NCBI RefSeq assembly: GCF_027744825.2
Contig: NC_071347.1
Location: 10,105,501-10,169,500, forward strand
DNA length: 64,000 bases
DNA from: Synchiropus splendidus
Lineage: Eukaryota; Chordata; Actinopteri; Syngnathiformes; Callionymidae
Reading direction: 5' to 3'
Part shown: positions 31,703-43,290 of the stretch, one piece after another
Layout of the letters: each line of letters opens with the position of its first letter
Position numbering within the stretch: position 1 is the first letter of the stretch
The notes under the pieces: model-generated
Databases searched by the model: none
What the model was told of the DNA's origin: nothing
The model's input: the letters and a program-made list of their open reading frames with translations, nothing else
Position numbers and translations under genes: made by a program

Positions 31703-34700
31703 GTGTGATGTTCTCTACAAGCAGCAGCACATTTGCAAGCCCACCTTCATTCTCAAGGTTCTTTTTTTTTTTTTGTGAGTGTAAATGTTTGATGTGTTGT
31801 AAAAAGTGCTTTCTAACATTAAAATGAAGTGTCATTCAATAATGAAAATGTGGGAAAAAAGCACCAGTGCAAAACTTCATAGATGCCACTGAGACCGAAG
31901 GAGTAGCCTATAGGCTTAAAAAAAACCCTGATTTTGCAGCAGATTTTTTTGGAAATGCAGTGGAAGTTGTGATCATGGATGAATCTGGAACAACATGACG
32001 GGAAATAAGGACCTTTGCAAATTAGCTTGTCAAAAATAGTGTCAGTTTTTAGGCTGAAGTGATTCTAACAAAATATGCTTTATTAATTTACACACACAAA
32101 AAGAAACAAATTATATCACAAAATTATGATTTATTATGATGTTATTATGATGTTCCCGGGAGTAGTTTCTGGGCATAGTAGTTTCCTGGAGGGACTGAAT
32201 AATAGATATTGAGTGGCACACAGTGCCTTGGCTAGATGGAGTAGAGTCAGGGTGATGACAATGTAGTGAAAACAGAGGAATGGAATAACGGCGGCGACCA
32301 TTGCAACTAAGGTGAACACTGACTATGATGCGCTGCTTTATAGGCGGAAATGAATTTCAATTTACAATACTAACTTCTTTGCTTGCCTGTAGACAACTAC
32401 TTTTAACAAAGATGGCTTTAATGACTTATGAACCTGTCCTTTGAACACAACATATTTTACATATTTACCTTGATTTTGTGCGTTCTATGAAATAACCTGC
32501 TTGTAAATTCAGGTTATGTAGCTGTATGCTCATAAACCAGAGAATTATACCCATAAAGACAGCTGGTTTTCAAGTTTTCAAAAAAGTCAAAGTTATCAGA
32601 CTGAAGCAGGTGTTTTTTCAAACATCAAACTTTGTTAGCTTTGACCAACATCATCGTGAAAGAAGCCCAGGGCCAATCAGGTGTCTCTCTCCCAGCATGC
32701 CGTGTGAGAAGGGTCAGGTGGGCGAAATGGGTCAGAAGTACATCAGGCACCAGCTCTGCCTCATGGTGCTCAGGGCTGTGCCGAGATCTGGATGACAGCG
32801 CCAGTAATGACGTCCCAGTCAGTCAGCGCGGCACAGCCCTGCGGCATCTCAGCTGAACCCAAGTCCTAAAAATTCTAGATGGACCTTTGGCAGCGCCCCA
32901 GTTGTTAAAGGAACTGGTAAGACACTGTTTTTAGAAATTAGAATTAGAAAAATGTTGACCAAACAAAGAGTCACATCTCCAAAATTCACAGTGACACTGA
33001 TCAAAAATTGGATCTACAACCATTTAATGTCGGACTCAGTAGTTGAAGGTGAACCGTTTATACAGGCGTTGTTACAGTTGTGGCCCGAGCTAGTGTTTAC
33101 TATCACCTTTCAATAAACCAGAGAAAATATAATATTGCATCTAGTTCGGCCTCTTCAACATTCCAGACGACACCGGAGAAAGCTGCGTCCCAGCTCAAAG
33201 GTCTTCCCCGTCGCCCACGTGATCTGAAAAATGAATGGTGTTTTCATATAATAAGATCAAATTAAGCTATTGGGTTTCATAGCCAGACACCTAAATATTC
33301 TCTTTTGTGCATTGTGCAGGAGCCAATTTCATCCCCAGCCTTTTTCCCCCCCTTCGTCCTTTCATACTGAACAAGGGTTGACAAGTTCTTGTCGTTCCTG
33401 GCCGGTCCAACAAAAGGGCTCTTGTTTGAGACTTAGGCCCGCTCGACACCGCACTTTGATATTAAAAACTCTGCTGAGGCGAGGGGAGGGGGATCGGAGT
33501 CAGGAGGGATGGGAGAAGATGAAAAAGATGAAAACAAATTCTCACTGTCTCTAAAGCTCATGTCTGTGGGAGGAACCTCATAATGGACACGTAAATATTT
33601 GTCTAGTCAAAACAAAATAAAACAGCTCTTTGACTCCTGGTGAAGTCCGTCGGATGGGTCCCACCAGGGCGTCTGCTGCAACAACCGCTTTTCTATTCTC
33701 TTGTGTTCTCACACAGTCAACACTTCGACACAGGGGGCCTCTTGTGCTGGACCAGTGCCATCGCCAGAAGGAAGAAATCCCCTGATACTGAATCTCACCA
33801 ACTGAGGCCAAGCCAGAGAAACACAAGCTGATGACTGGTAGTGCCCAAAACGGCCACGCCGCCAGTCAAAATAAACCAACCTGAGCACCAAAATTTACTT
33901 TCCCCTCAGCTGCGTCTGAAAACTGACGGCTACGGTACCTGGACCAGAAGATGAGTGTCACACTGGAGCGCCGGGGGACGTCGAAACACATTGGGAAAAT
34001 ATGAATTTCATTCCATCCTTCACAAACACATAATTCAACATTCAATTTGCTGCTTGTTTTGGGTGGCGGGGGAACAGAACAGAGATAAGTCTGTGCGCTG
34101 GTGAGCCAGGGAAACATGCCGTAGCATGTCCACCATTCATCAAGAATGCGCAAGCAAGTGTAATGAGGATTTTCTTCTTTCTTTCTGCTCGCAAGGCGCC
34201 TACCATTATCCTGATTTAAGAAGCCCTGAGGCCCGTTATTACAGTATTTAGATTAATTCCCCGGATTGCCTCATTTTGTTCGTGCAGGCCAAAGAAAAAA
34301 CACAGGGGCAATTAGGAAAGGAGAGAAGATGGCGCGCTGAGCGCCATTTTAAGATGGAGATTCTCACTCAAAATCCTTGCTTGGATTAGGATTAAGGCTC
34401 TCCACCTCAGGGTTCATTCCATTTAGTGAGTGTTTGCAGTGTTAAAGGCTGTTAGACATCATCAGATGTGACAGGCTGCTGCCACTGGTACCTGCAGCCA
34501 GAGGCGAGTAGAAGGGTGTCTGCATAATCGGCCGAGGAATCTGTGAGAAACCAACCATCAAGCGAGGGAGATAATGAAGCGAGCGTGCCTCAAACAGGCG
34601 CCTCCTTCCTTCGTGCTGGAAACTCTGCAGCGTTATCAGCGCGTGAACTCATGTCAGACACGCAGCTATTTGATGTGAGCGATAAGAGGAACAGAGAGAA

Positions 34701-35309
34701 GCATGTAGCTGGGTCGGGCGACTGCAGAGGCAGATGTTTGCGCAGCCGCCAAAGTGGAAGTTGGACTCATCAACGGTACTGCGGATTTTAAGATCTTCAT
34801 TGACCTCCTGTCATGTTCCGAACAACCCTGGTCCCATGGTACCAACAACTCAGCTGCACACCAGACTTTCAAACCCAAACACAACGCAGATGGATGTCTG
34901 TACCACAGCTATCACTGATCCATTGCAACCAAAAAACAGACTCTTGCACATTTTGGGGGGCAGGTGCTGAAGCCATAAAAAAAAGTGACCCATTGCAAAA
35001 AATATATTTTTTAAAGTTACTCTTCTTATTACTCAATACATTTTAAGTGGAATTGACGAGGAAATTTAGGAGGAAAAAAGGTCTCCAGAAAAAAGGGTAC
35101 TTTTCTACTGCAGGTAAAGGGCTGATGCTTGATCTGTCTTTGCACATGCTTGCCTGACATGTATATATACTTTAAATAAAATGCAAAATTCTGGTAATGA
35201 TTTGCAACTCAGATGACAAATACTTCCCCATTCCCAGAAACCTCCCCCAGAAATCGCTCACCTCTTGGGGAATATGAGTACATGTAGAGGATATCAGAAA
35301 CATATGAGC

Positions 35310-35560
35310 TCTTCAGTGTGTCCTGGATCTACCCCAGGGCTTCCTCCCGGTTGGATATGCTACTAACACCTCACTAATGAGGCAAGCAGGAGGCATCTAG
35401 ATCTCAAATGACTTATGTGGAATGCCATTTCATCTCCTACCAGATGCCTCTCACCAACATCTCTGAGGCAGGGTCCACCGTTTGCATCTTTTCTTTAGTC
35501 ACTACCGTAACTTTGTGGCCATGGGTGAGAGTAAGAACATGGACCAGCCAGTTCGGAGTA
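35310..35560 (-). mobile_element. LINE reverse-transcriptase fragment
   Basis: On the minus strand a frame reads VLTLTHGHKVTVVTKEKMQT, a worn copy of the LTYGHELWVMTERTRSRIQ motif seen at 20.4 kb. It is followed by sequence equivalent to the helical tail. It contains several stops. Confidence 0.55.
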
Positions 35561-35879
35561 ACGTTCACGTTGTCCACACCTGTTCATCATCACTTCATCA
35601 AACCTTTACAATTTCACAGCACTTTCCCAGACCAGGGCAAATGAAGTTAAAGACAACAAACCAGCATTTTATGTGCATTTTTAAAGTGTAATTTCTTCCA
35701 CCTCCGCTTTAAAGTATAATGCATTTCATCATGAGCTAATTCCAAATGTATAACTAGGTAACAGAGCTGCTTGGTATGCTTTTTAATGACCAAATAATGT
35801 GTAGAGCAGTCCAAAAAGATCCTAACAAAACATATCAATATTCGGAAGGGGATCACACAAACTCTGTGTTTATCTGACT

Positions 35880-36262
35880 GATGATGTCGTGTTTCGGTTA
35901 TTGTGTGCTTTTATTTTGTTATTTACGGTTTTCATGTCGGTTGTTTCCGTTACGTTTGTTCCATCCAGCTTCACAGCAGCGCAGCTGGCCCCCATCCAAT
36001 GATCACGCGCCACTGATTTCTACACCTGGGTTCCAGTCTGCGCTGCCAGATGGTTGCTCCACGTCCTCCGGTTTTTCCCCGTCCTTAAGTGTTTCTCTCA
36101 CTTTTTGGTGGCGACGTCTTTAGTTCCTGGTTTCCTTTCCGTGCCCTGTTATTTCTTGTTTGTTGTAGATTCAATTTTGTTAAACTTAACTTTGTTTGTG
36201 TTCGAGTCTTCTATGCGCCAGCTACAATTTAGCACTTGGGTCTGTTCACCTGAGCCACCATG
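35880..36262 (+). repeat. LTR-like interspersed repeat, copy 2 (short form)
   Basis: Homologous to copy 1 at 28.51 kb in the same orientation: TTTTATTTTGTTATTTACGG, CAGCGCAGCTGGCCCCCATC, CTGATTTCTACACCTGGGTT, and the end TTAGCACTTGGGTCTGTTCA followed by CCATGACA. It lacks the ~330-bp middle of copy 1. A solo LTR is the simplest reading; terminal duplications are not certain. Confidence 0.55.
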
Positions 36263-36907
36263 ACAGATGACGGGGAACGAAGTGCTCAGATATATGCCCC
36301 AACACATGTTTCAGTGGAATTGATGAAGAAGTAATGTTTTTTTTTTATTTACTCAAGAATTTGAGAAGGAAGAAAAAAATGACCTTTAAAAGGGGCCCTT
36401 GTCTCATGCAGGAAAAATGGAACCACGAGGGATCCATCTGTGCACGTCACTGTAAATTGATATAATTATTTAACACAAAGCAACAGCATAGACCAACATA
36501 TCTAGCAAGCTATGTGACATGAACAGCAATGCGATTAGCTATTTTGGACGATCTGCTAGCATGTGGTTGCATGTTTATGCAGCCCTTTATTTCAGCCAGG
36601 CAAAACATGGACTCAGTGTGGGACCACGGGTGTCCAGTGTGGTCAGACCCTGTAGCTATGGCGCCGATGAATTCATCGTAGATGAATGTGTGAGTGCAGG
36701 GGAAATACATTTCAGGTCTAAGGGTTAGTTATAAAGTAACAGAATAGAACTCAAAAGAGGATTTAAAAACTTCCAATAGCCTCTTTAGTTTACACAGTCA
36801 TTTATCCTGACGCCTCAGCCAGCATCTTTCCCGTCATCATTTCCAGCTTTTCTTCCCGCTGAGCCAAAGTGTCCCGACTCCACTCTTGACTGGATTCCTA
36901 AACCCTC

Positions 36908-36909
<2 letters not shown>

Positions 36910-36939
<30 letters not shown>
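36910..36939. repeat. (CT)n microsatellite
   Basis: About 14-15 uninterrupted CT units, flanked by non-repetitive sequence. Confidence 0.95.
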
Positions 36940-36940
<1 letters not shown>

Positions 36941-38110
36941 GCTGTCTTACTCAGAGGTGCTGACAGAAGTTAGCATTCACAATCTTTCTGTTGAGGCTTT
37001 AACATGAGCCAGATGAAAGACAGCAGCAGATTAAGATGTTAAACAGCCTCCAACAGGATGGCACGGGATGACTGGGATTGGAGCAGGACCGGAGACAAAA
37101 GCCAAGGAACGTCAGAGAGCGATCGTGTTGCACTGGCCTCGAGGAATAGAGAGTGTCTTGCTCACAACGGCCAGGTCTATCAAGAGGCACTCACAGGGAC
37201 ATACAAGGGGAGAAAACGGCCTACATTTGCAATAGCACGTCTGTTCCCTCCAGCTCTCTAAGTCCTGAAGGTGTGTTGGAAGTTTCTGATCCATAGTATT
37301 GAGGAGATGAGCCAACAGTTCCTGGCCTGCCGCCCAGTCTGCTGCGACGCTCTTGGCAAGGAGGAGAGTTTAAAATTACGCTGCAGGAGCGGCTGCCAAG
37401 TCTGACATGAAGCCACAGAGCAGCACTGAGATAGCATCGATGGAGAGTCTCGCACCATGGAAGAGGCACCAGCTCCCCATCAATCCATTTAATTGTGGAT
37501 TAAGTGGTAGGAAGAAGGACCGGGTGATTGAAAATAGAGCTGCGTGGAAATAACAAGCAGTGTTGGGTGTTGCCATGTCTTGTCTTGAACACAAATATAT
37601 CATGCATATTGAGATTGAACATTGATTGAATCAGATTTGAATTGATTATATGATGCAAGGATCACCTCACTATCAGACCTGTGCTCCATTCCTTTGTTAA
37701 CATACCCATGATTTTGAACCCAAACCTTGTTATTGTCAAATGCATTTATTTATTAACTTATATGTAACATTATACCATATTTTCATAGATAGAAATTTAT
37801 TTTGACTTCTAATAAAATTACTTGATTTCCTTGACATTCATTTCCACTTATACTTGTCAACTTATTTCCCTTCATCAGCAATAAAGTCCATTTCCATTTC
37901 AGTGTATTTCCAGGTGAATGTCTTTCCATTTAAAGGGCATTTCCCAACTACACCAGCATTTGTTATATCCAACATGCTTATCTCTGTGTCCCATTAGTTG
38001 CCAGCCATTGGCACTCTGGTATCTTCGTCAAGTAGAGTCTCCTCAAGTGCAGTATCGCCTCTTGATAACTCAATTTCACAGCACAGACGTTTTATCAAAT
38101 CTCCAGTCTT
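36940..38110. other. Intergenic, nothing recognised
   Basis: AT-rich unique-looking sequence. Open frames are short and overlap on both strands without family resemblance. Confidence 0.6.
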
Positions 38111-38114
38111 TGAC

Positions 38115-38447
38115 GGACCATGTGCCGCGGAAACCAAGTTCTTGTAATTCCCGGAGTGCGAGGAGACTTGGTCAAGAGTATGATCAACAGTTTAATAAAA
38201 TACAAGATACACATAGGGCGGACGGAAAGAATGCATCACAGAACTGGGAGAGAACACGTGATCTGAACCTAGGGAAAGAAAAAGTGAAACAGTGAATAAG
38301 CAAGGAAACACAACAAGACAAGAAGAAACAGCAAGAACAGAAACAGACAGGAAACAAAACACACAAACAAGCAATAGTATAAAACATGAAGGTGGAACAG
38401 AAAAATAAAGAGCGAACAAACAGGCATGTGATGGTCCAACTCACACA
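38115..38447 (-). repeat. LTR-like or retroelement-derived repeat
   Basis: The minus strand is strongly T-rich with GTTTTGTTTCCTGTCTGTTT and TTGTATTTTATTAAACTG close to the end. This is the same compositional layout as the repeats at 28.5 and 35.9 kb, but not obviously the same family. The low-complexity A-rich plus-strand face (38.27-38.41 kb) produces spurious open frames. Confidence 0.35.
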
Positions 38448-38716
38448 CCACTGAGCAGAGAGATAGCAGTCAGAACCAGCTCACGGATTAGTACTGCAAC
38501 AGCTTGAACGGTTTGTGAGAGGAAGTACACAACAAGTAGACAAAGATAGATAGATATTTCTGTATGTTTTCACAGAGCGTACAGATACGGACCAAACGGA
38601 GCAGTACCACCGGAAACCGTCGGGGGCAGTGTTGCTGTTACTACCTGATATGCTGCTCTAATGAAACACGAAGAAGACATAACAATGGCGGAAATTCTCC
38701 GTCCTCCAGTCGCAAT

Positions 38717-39024
38717 ATATGTTGTCACTGCCCTATTTGCTTCTTCATCCCGTTTTGCTTCGTCATTTCCTTACGTCTTGAAATACCAATGTGGGCATGC
38801 GGACTACACACTCGTATTTCAGATTTCAGATGAAATAATTGGATCTTTCTGTGCAATTTGCATGCAGTTTTCTATCTTGCCTACGAGGTCTCAGTTAATA
38901 TGAGTATATACTCAGTAAATTACGTCTTGAAATACCAATGTGCGCACGCGGACAGGAAATGGCGTCATAAGCCTGAGCCCTGGAAGCAAAACGGGATGAA
39001 GAAGCAAATAGGGCAGTGACATAT
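38717..39024. repeat. Stem-forming inverted repeat with internal direct repeat
   Basis: The left arm 38717-38761 and right arm 38983-39024 are near-perfect reverse complements over about 42 bp (CACTGCCCTATTTGCTTCTT and beyond; the only break seen is a 3-base insertion in the left arm). Inside, a 33-bp direct repeat beginning TTACGTCTTGAAATACCAAT is at 38771-38803 and 38920-38952. This looks like a miniature inverted-repeat transposable element of undetermined family. Confidence 0.7.
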
Positions 39025-40009
39025 GTAACTTCACCACCACCTCCTACATTGCTGCCGGAGAACACAGGAAGTTGAAATTCAAAATAAAACCTAAACAAGT
39101 CATGCATGACCACTGGTTTTTCTCCCTGAAATAATAAGACATAAGACAAAACAAGGTCCATCAAATGAAATTAATCGAAAAAAACAGACATTCTTACAAT
39201 AAATGGCAAAATGGACGCCTGTCCATAAAGCTGGGCTCCATTTTTTCACAAATGTAGTCCTATAATCCAGGACTTATTTTGAGGATTAGTACTTCATAAA
39301 AGTCCAGTACAGTAAATTTGCTTTGACTGGCCAGCCAGGACTACATTTCATCATGTGCCTCAGGACAAATTAGCACAGGAAACTGCAGAAACGGGGGGTC
39401 AGGGATGCTACCTTGCTCAATGACATATTTTGGCAGATCTTCGCAAAATGTTGGTGAAGTTCAAAAGTTGCCCACTCACAATTTTAAACGAGAAACTACA
39501 CTAAAAATAGTGTTGACTCACATTTAATGGGAATAGTCCATTTTTAATCATAACTTGTCGTCAGTTTGCACATAAAATGTCAACAAAACGTGACTTTAAT
39601 GATTAAGTCCGGCAGAATATTACTCGGAAAATACATTTAAATTCACAGAAATTTGCTAAAGGGAATCAACAGTTGCATTTATTTCAAGTCGTGGTCTTCT
39701 GGACATTTATTCCACTATGATTCAATGTTAGTGTGGCTGAAAAAGCTAAACGCGGAGTTGAATCTGGGTCTCTGACCGAAACGCAGTGGAAGAAACCATT
39801 GCATTGTTGCCAACGGGGATGTCAGTTACAATGGCAAAAATAGGTTTGGGGGAAGTTAATTGAGCATAGTAAAAAGCAAACAAAGGAAAACATTCTAACA
39901 ATATTTGTATTTCCCGTGTCTGAATTTCATTTTGTTTTTTGTGAAATTCCATGCCATAAAATTTCATTTTGACACTAATAGGTTATGGTATTACAATACA
40001 CGCCAAGTG

Positions 40010-40023
40010 GGCGCCATCTGATG
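40010..40023 (-). promoter_or_regulatory. CTCF-like core motif
   Basis: The minus strand reads CATCAGATGGCGCC, an exact match to CANNAGRNGGCRSY. It is sequence-only evidence. A nearby CACTAGGTGTCACTG is a weaker near-match. Confidence 0.3.
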
Positions 40024-41339
40024 GTGGTTTTTTTCTCCCATCATCCACTAGGTGTCACTGAAGAGTTCCATTCTGAGCATCAAGTTTCTAATGGATTGCG
40101 TTAACTCAGACCTGACTGTGAGATGGTGAAGACAAGCTGGTGTAGAAACAAAGAAAACCACTGTGACCGATAAATAAACGGTTCCTTTTACTCATTAGAA
40201 TCACAAGAAAAACAAAATTCTAGTTTTGGAAATCAAAACAAAGAAGCAGCCGCAGGCCTCGGGAGTTCTGGAAGCACTGGACCTTCGCAGGCTCCAGTGA
40301 GACCAGGGTCCTTGTTGCTCCTCCACCCAACCTCCGAGCTGATTGCGTACAACGGTGCGTGTGGCTGCAATGCCTGGATTGATTAGTGGAGTCAAAACTT
40401 TTGTGTGTTTTCACCTTCAGATGGAGAAGGAGCGAAAGCGAGCTCTTCTTTCTGTTTACCCACTACATGATGTGCATGATGGAGCAGTGTTTACTCTGAG
40501 AGATGATGTTCAGCTGCAGCTTTGTGTTGCTGAAACACACAGAACCCTGTGCATACACACAGTACATACATGCACACGGAGGTCTGAACACACAGACGCT
40601 CACATTCCAGGCCCCTGGCTGGCACTCATACACTCAGCAGGTATGTCGGCGTGGAGACAGGCGCTGGTGTGCGCCCGCGGAATGCGAAACCTGACCTCTC
40701 GGCAGGAATTCGAGCCTCCACACTCATCTTCGCTCTTCTCAGAGACTCAGTTTAAAGCCTGGCAGAGCTCTTCACAACTTCATAAAGTCATCTCCAGCAA
40801 CTGGTGAGCTGCTCTGGAGTAAATGAAGATCTCGTGAGAAACCAGAGCTCACCATTCATGCGCCCTGCAGCCACGCAGCTTAGCACAAAGACATAAAAAG
40901 AAAAAGGGAGGGGCGGGGGACGTTGCCGAATCTAGCTATCGGAAGCAAAAAGCTACAACTCTAATCTGCCCTAAAACCCAAGAATGAGAAGACATTAAGC
41001 GTCTGAGCACATAACGGTGACGGAAATGACTGCTTACAAGGCAGGAATGATTAAAAACAAGGCCTGACAGGTTAATGAAAGAGCAACAGATGCACTGGTG
41101 GGCAGAAGCTCTGAAAACCCAACCAGCTGCTGGTGGTACCACGTCCCGCTAAAATCTCTCGACATAGTAAATGGGTCGGGACAAATATTATCAAAGCAGT
41201 TAGTGCTAGAATGTGTTTTTATTGTGAGATATAGTTTCATAAATGGGAACAAAGGTGGCAAAACAGGACCATTAGGTCCAGACTCCTTCAGCTCTTGCTA
41301 CCTGAGAACATCGCACTTGGGAGGAGGCAACCTGGCAAC

Positions 41340-41402
41340 AACTAGAGTGGCTCGTCCCCTGGATGACAAATCTCAAACCTCATGACCATAAGTGAGGGTT
41401 GG
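41340..41402 (-). mobile_element. Short LINE fragment
   Basis: The minus strand encodes PTLTYGHEV, the same motif as in the LINE remnants at 20.4 and 35.4 kb. Only about 60 bp is recognisable. Confidence 0.35.
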
Positions 41403-43118
41403 AGGGTGCATCAGCCTGAAAATGGAGGGGTTGGTCTTTTAACGTTTTTGACTTAGACTGTAAGAGTCCAGACGCCAATCTCATGCTCCATCCAAGTCCA
41501 AAGAAAGTTCCTCCACCAGAGGATGGGTCTCATCTTAAATATGGACGGGACATTCGACCCTTTTCTGACTGAAAAACCGATTTAGATGACCTGATTCATA
41601 TCAGAGATCAGATACATTCATATGTTACATATTTAGATTATATTTTTATTTCATATTAATGTAATGTAATAGAAAAAATCTAATATTTTAACAGGTCACA
41701 GGAACAAACTCCCCCTCCTTATAAAAAAAGCAAAAATTAAACACACAAAAAAAGGTTGAACTACAACAGTACAAAATCTAGTTTCAAGGATTTTGTAACC
41801 ACACATCACGGTGTACACTACACTCACTGCCATGGTATACGCTGGATCAGTCAACTGGCGACTACATCCCAAACAAGTAGGTCACGTTGACATAAGCAGC
41901 ATCGAATTTCACGTGCAGCACTGCTAGAGATGGTAATCTGAGCCAAGGAAACACAAGAAAACAGAAACAGCGACGTGGACATCTCGGCTCCTGAGGAAGA
42001 GGAGGAAGAAAAGCCACACTGCCCAACCAAAACCGCCTGGACTGCTCCAGCCACCCAATCAGCCGCAGTCCACACAACCACCAGCGTTGCAGGCCAAACC
42101 TCAGACTGGAAGCTTGGAAGGCCAAGCAGTGTGACTGCATTTCCTGAGTCCACCCCGCTTAACTTCACAATATGGAACATATTAGGAGCCTGGCTCAAGA
42201 AAAAAAAAAAAAAAAGGGGGGGGGGAGTTTCTTCAGCTTTATTGCACTTCGGAAAAACAATTCTAAATGAACAAACTGGGCCTGTGGAGACCTCGCTGAG
42301 ATCAATCGGCACCGCCGACTTTCATATATAGGACCTTATTGAATAACATTTTTGCAAGACTTCGCCGTGTAAAAAGACCACATTGAGAGAAGCCCTCGGG
42401 CAGGCACCACCACAAGCATGCAGGCAGATAAATATGTATCTGCAGACTAAACTCATGCGCTGTTGCCTCACAATTTAGATAGACCGGTCTGGGGAGACGT
42501 GATTATAGCCTGCGAAGCGCCTCCATTAAAGTCTGCGATAAATTATAGGGATTCTTGATCACACAGGACTCAGCAAACTTTCCTTCTCATCGGTGAGGAG
42601 CATGCAGACAGAGGGAGGACATGCTTTCCCGACAAGAAGCTCTGTATGAACTGGCACTTCTTTTGCAGGGAGTGTTCAAATAATGGAAAAATCAGTCGGT
42701 ATACTGAAGACTGACGTTGATCTATGATGCACAACACTCCTCTCCAACCACTAACATACATCCACTTTCATCAAACTACTTCCTGCTGACATGTATTATT
42801 GTAGCATGTTCAGAAACATGTTTTCCATGGCTGAATCACTGTGTTCTACATGGGTCACGAGCTCAGCCTTCAATCAGGTTATGAGCCAACAAATGCATTT
42901 CATGCTTAAAAATGTTTATCTACGTATTAGCAACGTTCCATCAAATAAATAGATTAATAAAGGCAAAAATAATTCACCCCTGAAATGTAGACTCAAGCGC
43001 AATAAAAAATAACAAGCGCTTGCTCGGCTTATGAGAGAAAAACAGTAAAAAACATTTTTTTAATAAAACCTATTTTTGCTTTCCCTCATCATCCATTACA
43101 CAAGTGATGGGTTGAGGC
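41403..43118. other. Intergenic, no gene recognised
   Basis: An A16-G10 homopolymer pair sits at 42200-42225. Overlapping open frames on both strands at 41.85-42.33 kb cross this tract and a GAGGAAGAGG low-complexity run, so they are not credible genes. A non-repetitive block at about 42.29-42.56 kb contains several AGAC/GTCT words. Confidence 0.6.
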
Positions 43119-43290
43119 TGTTTCATAAAAGTGTCCTAACACTCATTGCTCAGTAGGTGGCGCTCTTTATTTGAAAACGATAAACAAATAGTTGATTATT
43201 GATTATACAGCGCCATCTAGTGGTCTCTGAAAATGAGGACACTGTTTCATGAAACCAAGAGATTTTCATGGCTCAGTAGGGGGCGCCTCC
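43119..43290. repeat. Short inverted-repeat (MITE-like) element, copy B, with three CTCF-like motifs
   Basis: The left arm GTTTCATAAAAGTGTCCT with CAGTAGGTGGCGCT (43151-43164, plus) pairs with the right arm AGCGCCATCTAGTG (43209-43222, minus motif) and TGAAAATGAGGACACTGTTT. A further half-arm with CAGTAGGGGGCGCC (43274-43287, plus) follows. The arms are homologous to copy A at 6.70 kb. Confidence 0.65.

Larger units (their letters stand above)
30013..35300. other. Intergenic desert, no gene recognised
   Basis: No coding exon is supported, including in the 31.16-31.63 kb open frame, whose end overlaps repeat sequence. The stretch contains a poly-T tract at 30.77-30.80 kb, SINE-like and hAT-like fragments at 31.50-31.70 kb, and non-repetitive blocks near 33.33-33.50 and 34.20-34.45 kb. 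Confidence 0.6.

Noticed and set aside
41851..42331. 118- and 153-codon open frames on opposite strands
   Set aside because: Both cross the A16-G10 homopolymer and a GAGGAA low-complexity run, which give poly-Lys or poly-Phe and Glu/Ser-rich stretches without protein character.
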